Of a DNA stretch of 64,000 nt, positions 32,707 through 40,995 are shown in pieces; position 1 is the first letter of the stretch, and every line of letters begins with the position of its first letter. Below the pieces are notes generated by a model. That model searched no databases. It was not told the DNA's origin and saw nothing but the letters and a program-made list of their open reading frames with translations. This stretch comes from Lentibacillus sp041689365 (GTDB lineage: Bacteria; Bacillota; Bacilli; Bacillales; Amphibacillaceae), in contig JBDNGJ010000092.1 in assembly GCA_041689365.1 (NCBI GenBank), positions 10,206 through 74,205 of the forward strand. Reading direction: 5' to 3'. The translations under genes and the position numbers were made by a program.

Positions 32707-33468
32707 CTACTCTTTATCAGCTTCAGCGTTATCTGCAGAAACAGCTTCTTCTGCCTGTGCTGGCGCTTCTACTTCTTCAGTTTCTTCGCCTTGCTTCACT
32801 TCTAGAATAGCATCTGCCATTTTAGATGTTAAAAGCTTGACTGCACGAATTGCATCATCATTCGCTGGGATAACATAGTCAATTTCATCTGGATCACAGT
32901 TTGTATCAACCATTCCGATAATTGGAATGTTCAATTTATGTGCTTCAGCGATCGCAATGCGTTCTTTACGCGGATCGATTACAAACATCGCGTCTGGAAT
33001 TTTCTTCATTTCTTTAATTCCACCTAGAAATTTAACTAAGCGATCTTTTTCTTTTAATAAGTCTACTACTTCTTTTTTAGGAAGTACTTCAAAAGTACCG
33101 TCCTCTTCCATACGCTCAATATCTTTAAGACGGTTGATACGTTTGCGGATTGTTTGGAAGTTAGTTAATGTTCCGCCTAACCAGCGTTGATTAATATAGT
33201 ACATACCAGAACGAGTTGCTTCATCACGAACTGAATCTTGTGCTTGTTTTTTTGTACCTACGAAAAGAATTGTACCGCCATTTGATGCGATTTCCTTAAC
33301 GTATTTGAACGCTTCATCTACCTTCTTAACTGTTTTTTGAAGGTCAATGATATAAATACCGTTACGCTCTGTGAAGATATATTTCTTCATCTTTGGATTC
33401 CAACGGCGTGTCTGGTGACCGAAATGTACACCAGCCTCCAACAATTGTTTCATCGAAATTACTGACAT
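32707..33468 (-). CDS. rpsB: 30S ribosomal protein S2
   Basis: Small-subunit protein of 253 aa with GVHFGHQTRRWNPKMKKYIF, FVGTKKQAQDSVRDEA, WLGGTLTNFQTI and PDAMFVIDPRKERIAI. The C-terminal ~25 residues are an acidic extension (EETEEVEAPAQAEEA). It has its own promoter, a structured leader and a strong terminator, so it can be controlled apart from tsf. Confidence 0.97.
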   Translation of the reverse strand: MSVISMKQLLEAGVHFGHQTRRWNPKMKKYIFTERNGIYIIDLQKTVKKVDEAFKYVKEIASNGGTILFVGTKKQAQDSVRDEATRSGMYYINQRWLGGTLTNFQTIRKRINRLKDIERMEEDGTFEVLPKKEVVDLLKEKDRLVKFLGGIKEMKKIPDAMFVIDPRKERIAIAEAHKLNIPIIGMVDTNCDPDEIDYVIPANDDAIRAVKLLTSKMADAILEVKQGEETEEVEAPAQAEEAVSADNAEADKE

Positions 33469-33498
33469 AAAAAATTCCTCCTATTGGTTTTATTCCTC

Positions 33499-33559
33499 CG
33501 CTTAGGTCATTTTTGCATAAAGACCATTAAATGGCACCATTTATTCAAATCACTAAGCG
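33499..33559 (-). promoter_or_regulatory. Structured rpsB leader (candidate S2 autoregulatory element)
   Basis: On the minus strand CGCTTAG (33559-33553) pairs with CTAAGCG (33505-33499), enclosing two more hairpins: AAATGG-TG-CCATTT and GGTC/GACC. This makes a three-way junction ending just before the rpsB ribosome sites. Ribosomal protein leaders of this sort often bind their own product; which protein binds is inference. Confidence 0.55.
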
Positions 33560-33615
33560 TGTGTTTTAAAAAATGCTCACTTTCGATAGGTGAACAAGTA
33601 TTTACACCAAAAATA

Positions 33616-33644
33616 AATATACCATATCAGATATTCGCAATCAA
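33616..33644 (-). promoter_or_regulatory. Sigma-A type promoter for rpsB
   Basis: Minus-strand -35 TTGATT (33644-33639), 17-base spacer, -10 TATATT (33621-33616), with TG one base upstream (extended -10). Predicted start near 33609 gives a ~140-base leader. Confidence 0.78.
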
Positions 33645-33759
33645 GTTTTATAAGTGTTTTTCTCATAATCAATAATAATTTTTTGACTCTGATTGTGAAT
33701 TTTGTTGCTTGTTAACTATTGAAGGAAATATCAACTTCAACGTTAAAGTTGGTATTATG

Positions 33760-33789
33760 CCGCTCCGGAAATACACTTCGCTGTTGACT
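33760..33789. repeat. Collapsed remnant of the composite repeat
   Basis: CCGCTCCGGAAATACACTTC, identical to 63698-63717, is joined directly to CTGTTGACT, which is found at the far end of the 63656-63830 core. The middle of the element is gone. Confidence 0.65.
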
Positions 33790-33989
33790 CAAATAGTGTT
33801 TCTTCAGCCTTTCTTATTCCTTCTAGGTTTATGTGTTCATTTCACACTGCGAAAGTTGAAGAGTTAACAAATACATATTGTGATGGATAAAAATAGAATT
33901 TAAAACCATTTAAATCGTCAGTTCCAAGAAACGCACGGTCTTTTTAATTCCAGCTACAGATTCACCGCTTCGGGTACCAAGGCGGCATC

Positions 33990-34269
33990 TGCTCCGGCTG
34001 ACGCAGTGCATCTTAGCCATGAGGAAAACTTCAGCCTCTAATCAGGAAGGCTCTATCAGTGAAGGCAGAATATGTACACTCCTAGGGAACAGCACGTTCC
34101 GAAGACCCCAGAAGAAGCAACTAAATGAAGGCCGTGCCAATGGAAAGCGAAGTATTCTGCCGGAACGAATCTAAGCACTCAACCATCATTAGAACGAGAA
34201 AAAAGGCACAAAGGAAAATATTTAGTTTACGGATTTTGTGTCACAACAAACTTCTAGAAAACAGCCTAA
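33990..34269. repeat. Decayed GC-rich composite repeat
   Basis: A core bounded by GGCAGAATA (34064-34072) and TATTCTGCC (34153-34161) contains degenerate Bacillaceae repeat sequence, with an outer fragment rich in CTCCGG-type motifs from about 33990. A TAGGC lead box in minus orientation closes it at 34244-34269. The whole 33670-34328 interval holds no gene that I can support. Confidence 0.7.
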
Positions 34270-34328
34270 TTTTTTGAATGGAGATGCTCATCTATCATAA
34301 GTCAGATAAACAGAGTAATTTTCCTAGT

Positions 34329-34751
34329 TTACTTACTATGCAATTTTATTACCAACTCTGCTTCCGTTTTTCCGCAGTTCAACTGTCTTGCGATATCTTC
34401 TACGGTTACTCCTCTGTCATAAAGTTGCAGTATTTTAGCTTGCAAAGAAGTTTCAGAATCGTCTTCCACCTCAGCATCCTCGGGAATATACTCAGACACT
34501 TCTTCTTTTTGTTCTTCTTTCTGTCCTGCTTCAGCATTTGCCGAAGAAACGGTGTTACTAGTAGGCTTCCCAATTTCTCTCTCTAAAAAACGGTTTTCTT
34601 CCTTTATTTCTTCTAAATATGTTTCCAATAGCTCCATAATATCCTGTGAGCTATCCTTTTTTAAAAACTGTACCTGTTTGTACAATTGAAAAATTGCAGC
34701 TAAGGTAATTAAGTGCAACAAAAAACTTATAATAAGTAACAATGATGTCAT
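34329..34751 (-). CDS. swrB: SwrB-like swarming motility protein
   Basis: 140 aa with one N-terminal membrane segment (about residues 3-22), a charged Glu/Lys-rich middle, and a C-terminal helix-turn-helix-like motif GVTVEDIARQLNCGKTEAELVIKL. This layout and the place at the end of the fla/che operon match SwrB (YlxL), which promotes activation of the flagellar export gate and sigma-D in B. subtilis. Sequence conservation in the middle is low, so the name rests on architecture and position. Confidence 0.78.
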   Translation of the reverse strand: MTSLLLIISFLLHLITLAAIFQLYKQVQFLKKDSSQDIMELLETYLEEIKEENRFLEREIGKPTSNTVSSANAEAGQKEEQKEEVSEYIPEDAEVEDDSETSLQAKILQLYDRGVTVEDIARQLNCGKTEAELVIKLHSK

Positions 34752-34760
34752 CGTATCCCT

Positions 34761-35069
34761 CTATCCACTAAAATCAATTTTTTTGCCCAAGTAGGGATGT
34801 TCTGCAAATTCATCTTTTGGTTCATAACCCAAATTAGATTGCTGGTCTTCTGAGTCAATAGTATCCTGACCCTCTTTATCCTTTATTTTAACATCATGAA
34901 TGTTTTCAAACTCTTGTACGCGTTTACGTTTTTGCTCAATATCTTTTAATTGGCTTTGCGCAAGCGACTCTTGGAAATGCTGATTTTGTTTCAGCATTTG
35001 ATCTTGAAGTTTTCCTGCATCCTGTGTCCTTGGAAGCGCCACTTGCATTTCTATTGATTTCCAGCTCAA
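34761..35069 (-). CDS. Small conserved protein of unknown function in the fla/che operon
   Basis: 102 aa from TTG at 35069 (AGGAAGTG site); a longer GTG start is less likely because it falls within that site. No membrane segment. The N-terminus (MSWKSIEMQVALPRTQDAGK) is followed by a Gln/Glu/Lys-rich predicted helix (about residues 17-60) and an acidic tail ending PYLGKKIDFSG. I do not recognise a function. It lies between the fapA-like gene and swrB, spaced 9 and 21 bases from them, so it is surely co-transcribed with flagellar genes. B. subtilis has no gene here. Confidence 0.75.
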   Translation of the reverse strand: MSWKSIEMQVALPRTQDAGKLQDQMLKQNQHFQESLAQSQLKDIEQKRKRVQEFENIHDVKIKDKEGQDTIDSEDQQSNLGYEPKDEFAEHPYLGKKIDFSG

Positions 35070-35090
35070 CAGAATCACTTCCTAAATAAT

Positions 35091-36464
35091 CTATTTTATA
35101 TTTTGTATAACAATTTCATTATTTTCCAACTTCATATTTATATATTGTTGAATTCTTTCAATTTTCCGTTTAAATCTTCCGAACGTTACAGTTACATTTG
35201 GGTAGACATGCCCTCTTATTAATAAAAGGGATTCATGTTCACTGCCTATCTCAGCGGTCAATTTTTCTAATGTTTCTTCCGCTTCCTGCAGTTGGCCAGT
35301 AGCTTTATCATAGGAGTTTTTAATACGCAGCAAAGTTAGTTTCGCCTTAGCAGATTCCAGATTTCCCTGATCCATCATTTTTCTCTCAATTGTTTTTAGA
35401 TTCGACAATGTGGCATGTAATTCCTCTTTTTTTGCTATTAATTTTCTCTCCCGATCAGCAATTGTTTTATTAACACCAAATATTATCTCTGTCATTGTCC
35501 CCAATCGATTCCCTATATCCTTTGCTTCTACGAGCTTCCCAGCAGAGATTGAACCACCAATTATATTACCTCTCTGACAAAAAACTTGTTGTTTTGCAGT
35601 TATGTTACTATGTAAAATTGAATTTTCTGCATATATATTTTTTCCGGCATACACTGTTCCTTGATTAATATAACCGATTCGAAGATTTTCTCCAGCGTTA
35701 ATAAATCCTTTTTTTAATCCTGAAAGTCCTTCTGATATGTATACAGAACCTTCTGCAATTATTGTAGCAGCTTCAACCATACCAAAAATACTAATATCTC
35801 CTTTTGCTTTTACTGTATACCCTGATGGCACATCCCCTTTTATCACAATTGAACCAACAAAATCCAAGTTTCCTTGTTTCATAGATAAATCTTCATTTAC
35901 CTCAAATACATTGTATACTTGAATGAATCGTTCTGTAATATTAATTTGTCCTTCTATTGTTGCATAATATGATAGATCCTCTTCGCTGAATAAAACATTT
36001 TCACCTAATTTCAAACGAGATGCCTTGCCAGGTCGTGCTTGTATTGGTTTCCCGTATACATCGCTGCCATTTATTCCAGCAGTGGGCAATGTAATAGTTG
36101 CAAGCCGTTGTCCTTCCTTAACGGATGGAATACGCATTACATCACGAAAGTTCCAATTGGATGCCCTGCTGGATTTATTGTTATCAAGATTGAATTCATA
36201 ATTAATTTCTCCATCTGAACCATCTACTGGAAAGACTCCTTTGGCTATCATTATAGGAAATATATCTGAGCTATTATTTGAAAGTAGCATATCAACTGCA
36301 CTTTCAACAATACCAACTGTTATTTTGTGATCATGTAAAAACCGAATAATTTCATTCCTATCCAACACCAATTCATTTTTATCGTTATCCCCTGTATAAT
36401 CTAAATAAGCAAACATGTGATCGTTAGATGAAAATACAACGAAGAAATCCTGTAGTTGACCCAT
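35091..36464 (-). CDS. FapA family (DUF342) protein
   Basis: 457 aa. The N-terminal ~90 residues form a separate domain. The centre (about residues 120-320) is a FapA-type beta-helix with repeating turns such as GSIVIKGDVPSGYTVKAKGD, GSVYISEGLSGLKKG and NLRIGYINQGTVYAGKNIYA. A coiled-coil segment (about 330-400) and a short C-terminal part follow. In Vibrio, FapA is linked to flagellar assembly; its biochemical role is unclear. Here it sits right after sigD, which supports a motility role. Absent from the B. subtilis fla/che operon. It may help place or regulate the chemotaxis or assembly machinery; that is inference. Confidence 0.85.
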   Translation of the reverse strand: MGQLQDFFVVFSSNDHMFAYLDYTGDNDKNELVLDRNEIIRFLHDHKITVGIVESAVDMLLSNNSSDIFPIMIAKGVFPVDGSDGEINYEFNLDNNKSSRASNWNFRDVMRIPSVKEGQRLATITLPTAGINGSDVYGKPIQARPGKASRLKLGENVLFSEEDLSYYATIEGQINITERFIQVYNVFEVNEDLSMKQGNLDFVGSIVIKGDVPSGYTVKAKGDISIFGMVEAATIIAEGSVYISEGLSGLKKGFINAGENLRIGYINQGTVYAGKNIYAENSILHSNITAKQQVFCQRGNIIGGSISAGKLVEAKDIGNRLGTMTEIIFGVNKTIADRERKLIAKKEELHATLSNLKTIERKMMDQGNLESAKAKLTLLRIKNSYDKATGQLQEAEETLEKLTAEIGSEHESLLLIRGHVYPNVTVTFGRFKRKIERIQQYINMKLENNEIVIQNIK

Positions 36465-36493
36465 GCTGATTCCCCTCTATTTTTCTCTTATTT

Positions 36494-37273
36494 TTAATGG
36501 GTGGATTGCATTTTATTAAGCGTGTTTTTTAATTTAAATATAGCTTTTCTGTGAATTTGCGATATACGTGAAGTCGTTAATTCCAGCACTTGCCCTATTT
36601 CAGTTAAGGTGAGTTCCTGATGATAAAACAAACTCACAACCATCTGTTCATTTTCATTCAACAGTTTAATACTTTCTGTTAATTCCTGTTTTATTTCCGT
36701 TTGAAGAATGTGGTCATCTGGCGAAATCGATGACTCATCAGGAATACTATACCCAATGCCCTCTTTATATTCTGCTGAATTATCTTTAGGTTTTTCTTCG
36801 ATTGACAGTATGTTTGAAAAAAGTGAATCCCGTACTAATTCTTCCACTTCATGTACAGGTATTTCAAGCTTAACTGCAATTTCTTCGGCTGTCGGCATAC
36901 GCTGCAGGCTTTGTTCCAGTTCCTGAGTTACCTTTTCAACTTTTTTAGTCTTTTCTCTAATAGACCTTGGGAGCCAATCTTCCTTTCTTAATCCATCGAT
37001 AATAGCTCCACGAATACGAAAGGATGCATATGTATCAAATTTAAGATTACGATTGTGCTCAAACTTATTTAACGCATCAAATAAGCCTACTAATCCAAAG
37101 CTTTTCAAGTCATCTTTATTAACATTACTCGGCAGGTGACTTGACACTCTTTCAACATGAAAGGTTACTAGATACATGTAATTCTCAATTAACTCATTTG
37201 CAGCCTCATTATCCTTATTTTCCAGCCACTTTTTCCACAGTTTTTGCTCTAGAGGAGATTTATTAGTTGTCAT
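36494..37273 (-). CDS. sigD: RNA polymerase sigma-D (FliA/WhiG family)
   Basis: Drives late flagellar, chemotaxis and autolysin genes. 259 aa from the ATG at 37273, which has GGGAGGAG seven bases upstream; a longer start is part of that leader. Region 2 has YMYLVTFHVERVSSHLP and KFDTYASFRIRGAIIDGLR; region 4 has LTLTEIGQVLELTTSRISQIHRKAI. Standard place after cheD near the operon end. Confidence 0.95.
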   Translation of the reverse strand: MTTNKSPLEQKLWKKWLENKDNEAANELIENYMYLVTFHVERVSSHLPSNVNKDDLKSFGLVGLFDALNKFEHNRNLKFDTYASFRIRGAIIDGLRKEDWLPRSIREKTKKVEKVTQELEQSLQRMPTAEEIAVKLEIPVHEVEELVRDSLFSNILSIEEKPKDNSAEYKEGIGYSIPDESSISPDDHILQTEIKQELTESIKLLNENEQMVVSLFYHQELTLTEIGQVLELTTSRISQIHRKAIFKLKNTLNKMQSTH

Positions 37274-37344
37274 TTGATTGCTCCTCCCTATAATTATTAA
37301 TTTCTTAAACACTAGTAAATGGAGAATTTCATTAATATATATAC

Positions 37345-37845
37345 TTAAATAATTAACTCACTTTTATTGACTGAACGTATTTTCAAGTCACCTGTAGCAG
37401 GGTCAAAATCAATTGTTCTGCCGCTATTTCCGCCAATATCCATTGCTGCCACAGGTATTCGATATTGTCCTAGTTTCTCTTGGATAGCCTGTACATTTCT
37501 TGGACCAATGCGCATTAAATCATTAGATGATTCGAATTGAAACATTTGTGCACCACCCGCCAATTTAGCCTGCAGAGCATATTTCCTAGCACCATTTGTG
37601 CATAGTTCATTAACTAAATAATCGATAGCTGTATCGGCATACTTAAATTCGTTCAAATTTGATTGTTTCGCAAGGGTGGAATCCGGCAGCATCACATGTG
37701 CTAACCCTGCAACTTTACGAGATAAATCAAATAAAACCGCTCCTACACATGAGCCAAGACCTGATGTACGTATTATATGTGGTGCCTTCACAATATTCAG
37801 GTCAGCAATTCCAACCTTAACAACTGTTTGTGTATCATCCATCAT
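37345..37845 (-). CDS. cheD: Chemoreceptor glutamine deamidase CheD
   Basis: Deamidates receptor glutamines and stimulates CheC phosphatase. 166 aa with the catalytic Cys in TSGLGSCVGAVLFD, His in GLAHVMLP, and the substrate-pocket segments AGGAQMF and IGPRNVQAI. Overlaps the cheC end by 11 bases. The first two codons are both ATG; either could start. Confidence 0.95.
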   Translation of the reverse strand: MMDDTQTVVKVGIADLNIVKAPHIIRTSGLGSCVGAVLFDLSRKVAGLAHVMLPDSTLAKQSNLNEFKYADTAIDYLVNELCTNGARKYALQAKLAGGAQMFQFESSNDLMRIGPRNVQAIQEKLGQYRIPVAAMDIGGNSGRTIDFDPATGDLKIRSVNKSELII

Positions 37846-38473
37846 TTTCTATTCCTAATGCTTTAAATAGTTTAGGGAACGCTTCTGGATCTGGCAGAAA
37901 AAAGAAATTACCATGTATGCCATTAGCAGATTCACTATCATTGATTTTAGTATCAATAATTATCGCATAGTCAGTAACTTGCGACACTTCAATTAAACCA
38001 ACTGTCAAAACAGCTCCAGCCATGTCTACACTTAAATATGGTACGGATGGCTGCATCTGAAGGCTTGTGAAATCGGATAGGGCAGATATGTAGGAGCCGG
38101 TTAGTATATTGCCTGTTTCTTTCAAAGCGGAAAATACCATGTCATTTGGTTCTTTCTCATTTAATAAAGTAAAGTCATGCTCATCAGTCATGCTTTTTAC
38201 TAAGGATTCAGCTTCCTCGATACTTAGAATAAAATAAACTTTACCTGGTGCCTCACCCGATATGTGTATCATAATTCCGACGATCGGTGTTTCCGGACCA
38301 CCTATCATTTCCATTACTTCGTCAAATGCTACAACATTCACAGAAGGAACGGCCATATCAATTTTTTTGTTTATTAATTTCGACATAGATGTCGCTGCGT
38401 TTCCAGCACCAATATTTCCAATTTCCCGCAACACATCCATTTGTACGGTTGAGAGACGGCTTATATCTTCCAT
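37835..38473 (-). CDS. cheC: CheY-P phosphatase CheC
   Basis: Adaptation phosphatase that works with CheD. 212 aa with two CheC half-site helices: VLREIGNIGAGNAATSMSKL (Glu/Asn pair near residues 16-19) and ALKETGNILTGSYISALSDF near residue 117. Standard place between cheW and cheD. Confidence 0.95.
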   Translation of the reverse strand: MEDISRLSTVQMDVLREIGNIGAGNAATSMSKLINKKIDMAVPSVNVVAFDEVMEMIGGPETPIVGIMIHISGEAPGKVYFILSIEEAESLVKSMTDEHDFTLLNEKEPNDMVFSALKETGNILTGSYISALSDFTSLQMQPSVPYLSVDMAGAVLTVGLIEVSQVTDYAIIIDTKINDSESANGIHGNFFFLPDPEAFPKLFKALGIENDG

Positions 38474-38477
38474 TCCC

Positions 38478-38948
38478 TTAACCTTCCACTGATTTCAACT
38501 CGGTTATTTCTTCTTTCGTTAAAACTTTTTGTAAGTTAAGCAGTACCAGTAAACGGTTATCCAGTTTTGCAACACCGTCAATATAATCGACATCTACTGA
38601 CCCTATCACTTCTGGTGCAGGTTCAATTGCATTTTCCGGAATATCAATTACATCATTTGCAGCATCAACAATCAAACCAACCTCCATATCATCAAGGTAG
38701 ACAATAATGATTCGACTTGATTCCGTGAACTCAGTCTCTTTTAATCCAAAACGGATTCTAAGATCGATAATCGGTGTAACGACACCACGTAAATTAATAA
38801 CCCCTTTAACAAAATCGGCAGTTTGTGGAACCCTTGTTATCGGTTCAATTCGCTCTATTGAACCTACTTGCTGCACTGACACAGCATATTCTTCATCATT
38901 TAATTGAAAGATTATTACCTTACGATCAACAACTGTTTCATTTTCCAT
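38478..38948 (-). CDS. cheW: Chemotaxis coupling protein CheW
   Basis: Scaffold that links receptors to CheA. 156 aa, SH3-like double barrel with IFQLNDEEYAVSVQQV, GVINLRGVVTPIIDLR (NLRG motif) and LIVDAANDVIDI. Follows cheA by 20 bases. Confidence 0.95.
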   Translation of the reverse strand: MENETVVDRKVIIFQLNDEEYAVSVQQVGSIERIEPITRVPQTADFVKGVINLRGVVTPIIDLRIRFGLKETEFTESSRIIIVYLDDMEVGLIVDAANDVIDIPENAIEPAPEVIGSVDVDYIDGVAKLDNRLLVLLNLQKVLTKEEITELKSVEG

Positions 38949-38968
38949 TTTAATTCCTCCATTTTATA

Positions 38969-40579
38969 TTATTTAACCAGAGCGTTACTATCGATAATTA
39001 AGGCTACCTCGCCATCTCCCAGAATAGTTGCCCCAGATATAGCGAAGGTGTTGGCTAAATAATTACCCAATGATTTTAATACGACTTCCTGCTGACCGAT
39101 CAACGAATCAACAACCAGTCCAGCCAATTTATCCCCCTTGCGGACAATGACAACCGATAAATATTTTTGATCTTCCTCATGTGTTTGTGGAACATTGAAA
39201 ATATCGTTCAAATAAGCTAGTGGGACTACTTTACCCCGAAAGTCTATTACACTCTTATTATGAGCTAACATAACCTGGTCTTTATGGATGATTGATGTTT
39301 CAATAATTGACGATAATGGAACTGCATATTTTTCATTTTGCAACTCTACTAATAATACAGACATTATTGATAGTGTTAAGGGTAACTGAATCGAAAAATT
39401 CGAACCTTCATCGATAGTTGCATCTATTGTTATACTGCCACCTAACGACTCGATTGTATTTTTTACAACATCCAATCCTACACCACGACCTGATAAATCA
39501 GAAACCGCATCTGCAGTTGAAAATCCGCTTTCCATAATTAGCTCATAGATTTGTTGATCTGATAATGTCTCAGCATGAGCAGTGCTTATCACTTCATTTG
39601 CAGTTGCCTTATCAAGTACTTTTTGTTTGTTAATTCCGGCACCATCATCTGATATTTCAATAAATACATGGTTTCCGCTATGATATGCTTCAAGTCTAAT
39701 TATTCCTTGTTCAGGCTTTCCTTTTGCTTTTCGTTCCTGCGGTGACTCAATTCCGTGATCCATTGCATTTCGTATCAGATGGACCAATGGATCACCAATT
39801 TCATCAATTACAGTACGATCCAGTTCTGTTTCTGCCCCAATAATGTCAATATCCACATTTTTATTTAAGTCGCGTGCAAGCTGTCTTATCATACGCGGAA
39901 ATCGATTAAACACTTGATCAATTGGTACCATTCGCATTGTTAGAATAATATTTTGCAAGTCTCCAGAAACACGTGACATGCGCTCGACTGTTTCCTGAAG
40001 ATCATTATTATCAAGCTTCATTGATATTTGTTCTAATCGTCCACGGTCAATAACCAATTCCTCAAATAAGTTCATCAAAACATCTAGTCGTTCAATATTA
40101 ACTCGAATTGTTTTACTGGCAGGACTCTTACCAGTGCCTTTATTTTCATTCTTACTCTTTTCTGGCAATTTCGTTTCATCTTGTACTTCCAACGCAGATC
40201 CTTTATCCTTCTGCTTCTGTGTATATGTATCTATTGAAAAGTGATTTACGAGAACCTTCTCAATTTCTGACACTTTCTTTATCTTCGACTGTACTTCTTC
40301 CTCTTCAAATTGAGATACTAAAAGCACTGTGAATGTATTTTCGAAATTTTCTTCTTCCAGTTCATTAACAGATGGTTCTGATTTAATTACTTCTCCCAAT
40401 TTTTCTAATACCTCAAATACCATATAAACACGAGCACCTTTTAACAAACAATCTTCGCTTAAATGAACGGATATCTCATAATTGGAAAACCCACGTTCAG
40501 CCGATTCTTGTAAAATAGAAATTTCAAACTGGTCCAGAGATGTAACAGTTTTCAATGTATTAAGTGATTTACTTGGCAC
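38969..40579 (-). CDS. cheA: Chemotaxis kinase CheA, P2-P5 part
   Basis: 536 aa starting at GTG right after an in-frame TAA. It holds a P2-like CheY/CheB-binding region (about 15-110), a charged linker, the P3 dimerisation helix pair (about 155-215), the P4 HATPase domain (N box HLIRNAMDHGIE, G1 DDGAGI, G2 GRGVGLDVVKN) and the P5 CheW-like domain. It lacks the HPt domain, which is the previous ORF in the same frame. No good ribosome site precedes the GTG, so expression would need re-initiation or stop read-through. Could be a natural split, a nonsense mutation, or a sequence error. Confidence 0.88.
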   Translation of the reverse strand: MPSKSLNTLKTVTSLDQFEISILQESAERGFSNYEISVHLSEDCLLKGARVYMVFEVLEKLGEVIKSEPSVNELEEENFENTFTVLLVSQFEEEEVQSKIKKVSEIEKVLVNHFSIDTYTQKQKDKGSALEVQDETKLPEKSKNENKGTGKSPASKTIRVNIERLDVLMNLFEELVIDRGRLEQISMKLDNNDLQETVERMSRVSGDLQNIILTMRMVPIDQVFNRFPRMIRQLARDLNKNVDIDIIGAETELDRTVIDEIGDPLVHLIRNAMDHGIESPQERKAKGKPEQGIIRLEAYHSGNHVFIEISDDGAGINKQKVLDKATANEVISTAHAETLSDQQIYELIMESGFSTADAVSDLSGRGVGLDVVKNTIESLGGSITIDATIDEGSNFSIQLPLTLSIMSVLLVELQNEKYAVPLSSIIETSIIHKDQVMLAHNKSVIDFRGKVVPLAYLNDIFNVPQTHEEDQKYLSVVIVRKGDKLAGLVVDSLIGQQEVVLKSLGNYLANTFAISGATILGDGEVALIIDSNALVK

Positions 40580-40993
40580 TTATTTACTTGTTCCAGTATT
40601 TATTATTTCATTATCACCATTTTCTATTTGATCCAGGTATGTAACAATATGGCTTACATCCCGTTTTCCGTCTCCACCGCTTCCGATTTCTTCAACAATT
40701 GCGTTTAGTTGATCCACCGCATCAAAAAGAATATCAATCATTTCAGTTCGGACAACTATTTTATCGTATCTGATACCATCAAAAATATTCTCCAGCTTAT
40801 GCGTTAGGTTAGCTACGTCCGTATAACCCATAGTTGCAGACATACCCTTTAAAGTATGTGCAGCACGAAATATTTCATCTATGATACTCTTGTCTTCCGG
40901 ACTTTTTTCCAATTTAAGTAGCTGTTTGTATAACGCTTCCAAATGCTCCCTACTCTCATCAATAAACACGTCTAAATATTGTGTTGTATCCAT
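40580..40993 (-). CDS. cheA: CheA HPt (P1) domain ORF
   Basis: 137 aa comprising the complete P1 domain. The phospho-accepting His46 is in FRAAHTLKGMSATMGY, with the following helix ANLTHKLENIFDGIRY. It ends TGTSK-stop at 40580-40582 and continues in the same frame into the P2-P5 ORF. A normal CheA would be one chain of about 674 aa across this point. Follows cheB by two bases. The domain itself looks intact, so it could still be phosphorylated in trans if both parts are made. Confidence 0.88.
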   Translation of the reverse strand: MDTTQYLDVFIDESREHLEALYKQLLKLEKSPEDKSIIDEIFRAAHTLKGMSATMGYTDVANLTHKLENIFDGIRYDKIVVRTEMIDILFDAVDQLNAIVEEIGSGGDGKRDVSHIVTYLDQIENGDNEIINTGTSK

Positions 40994-40995
40994 GA

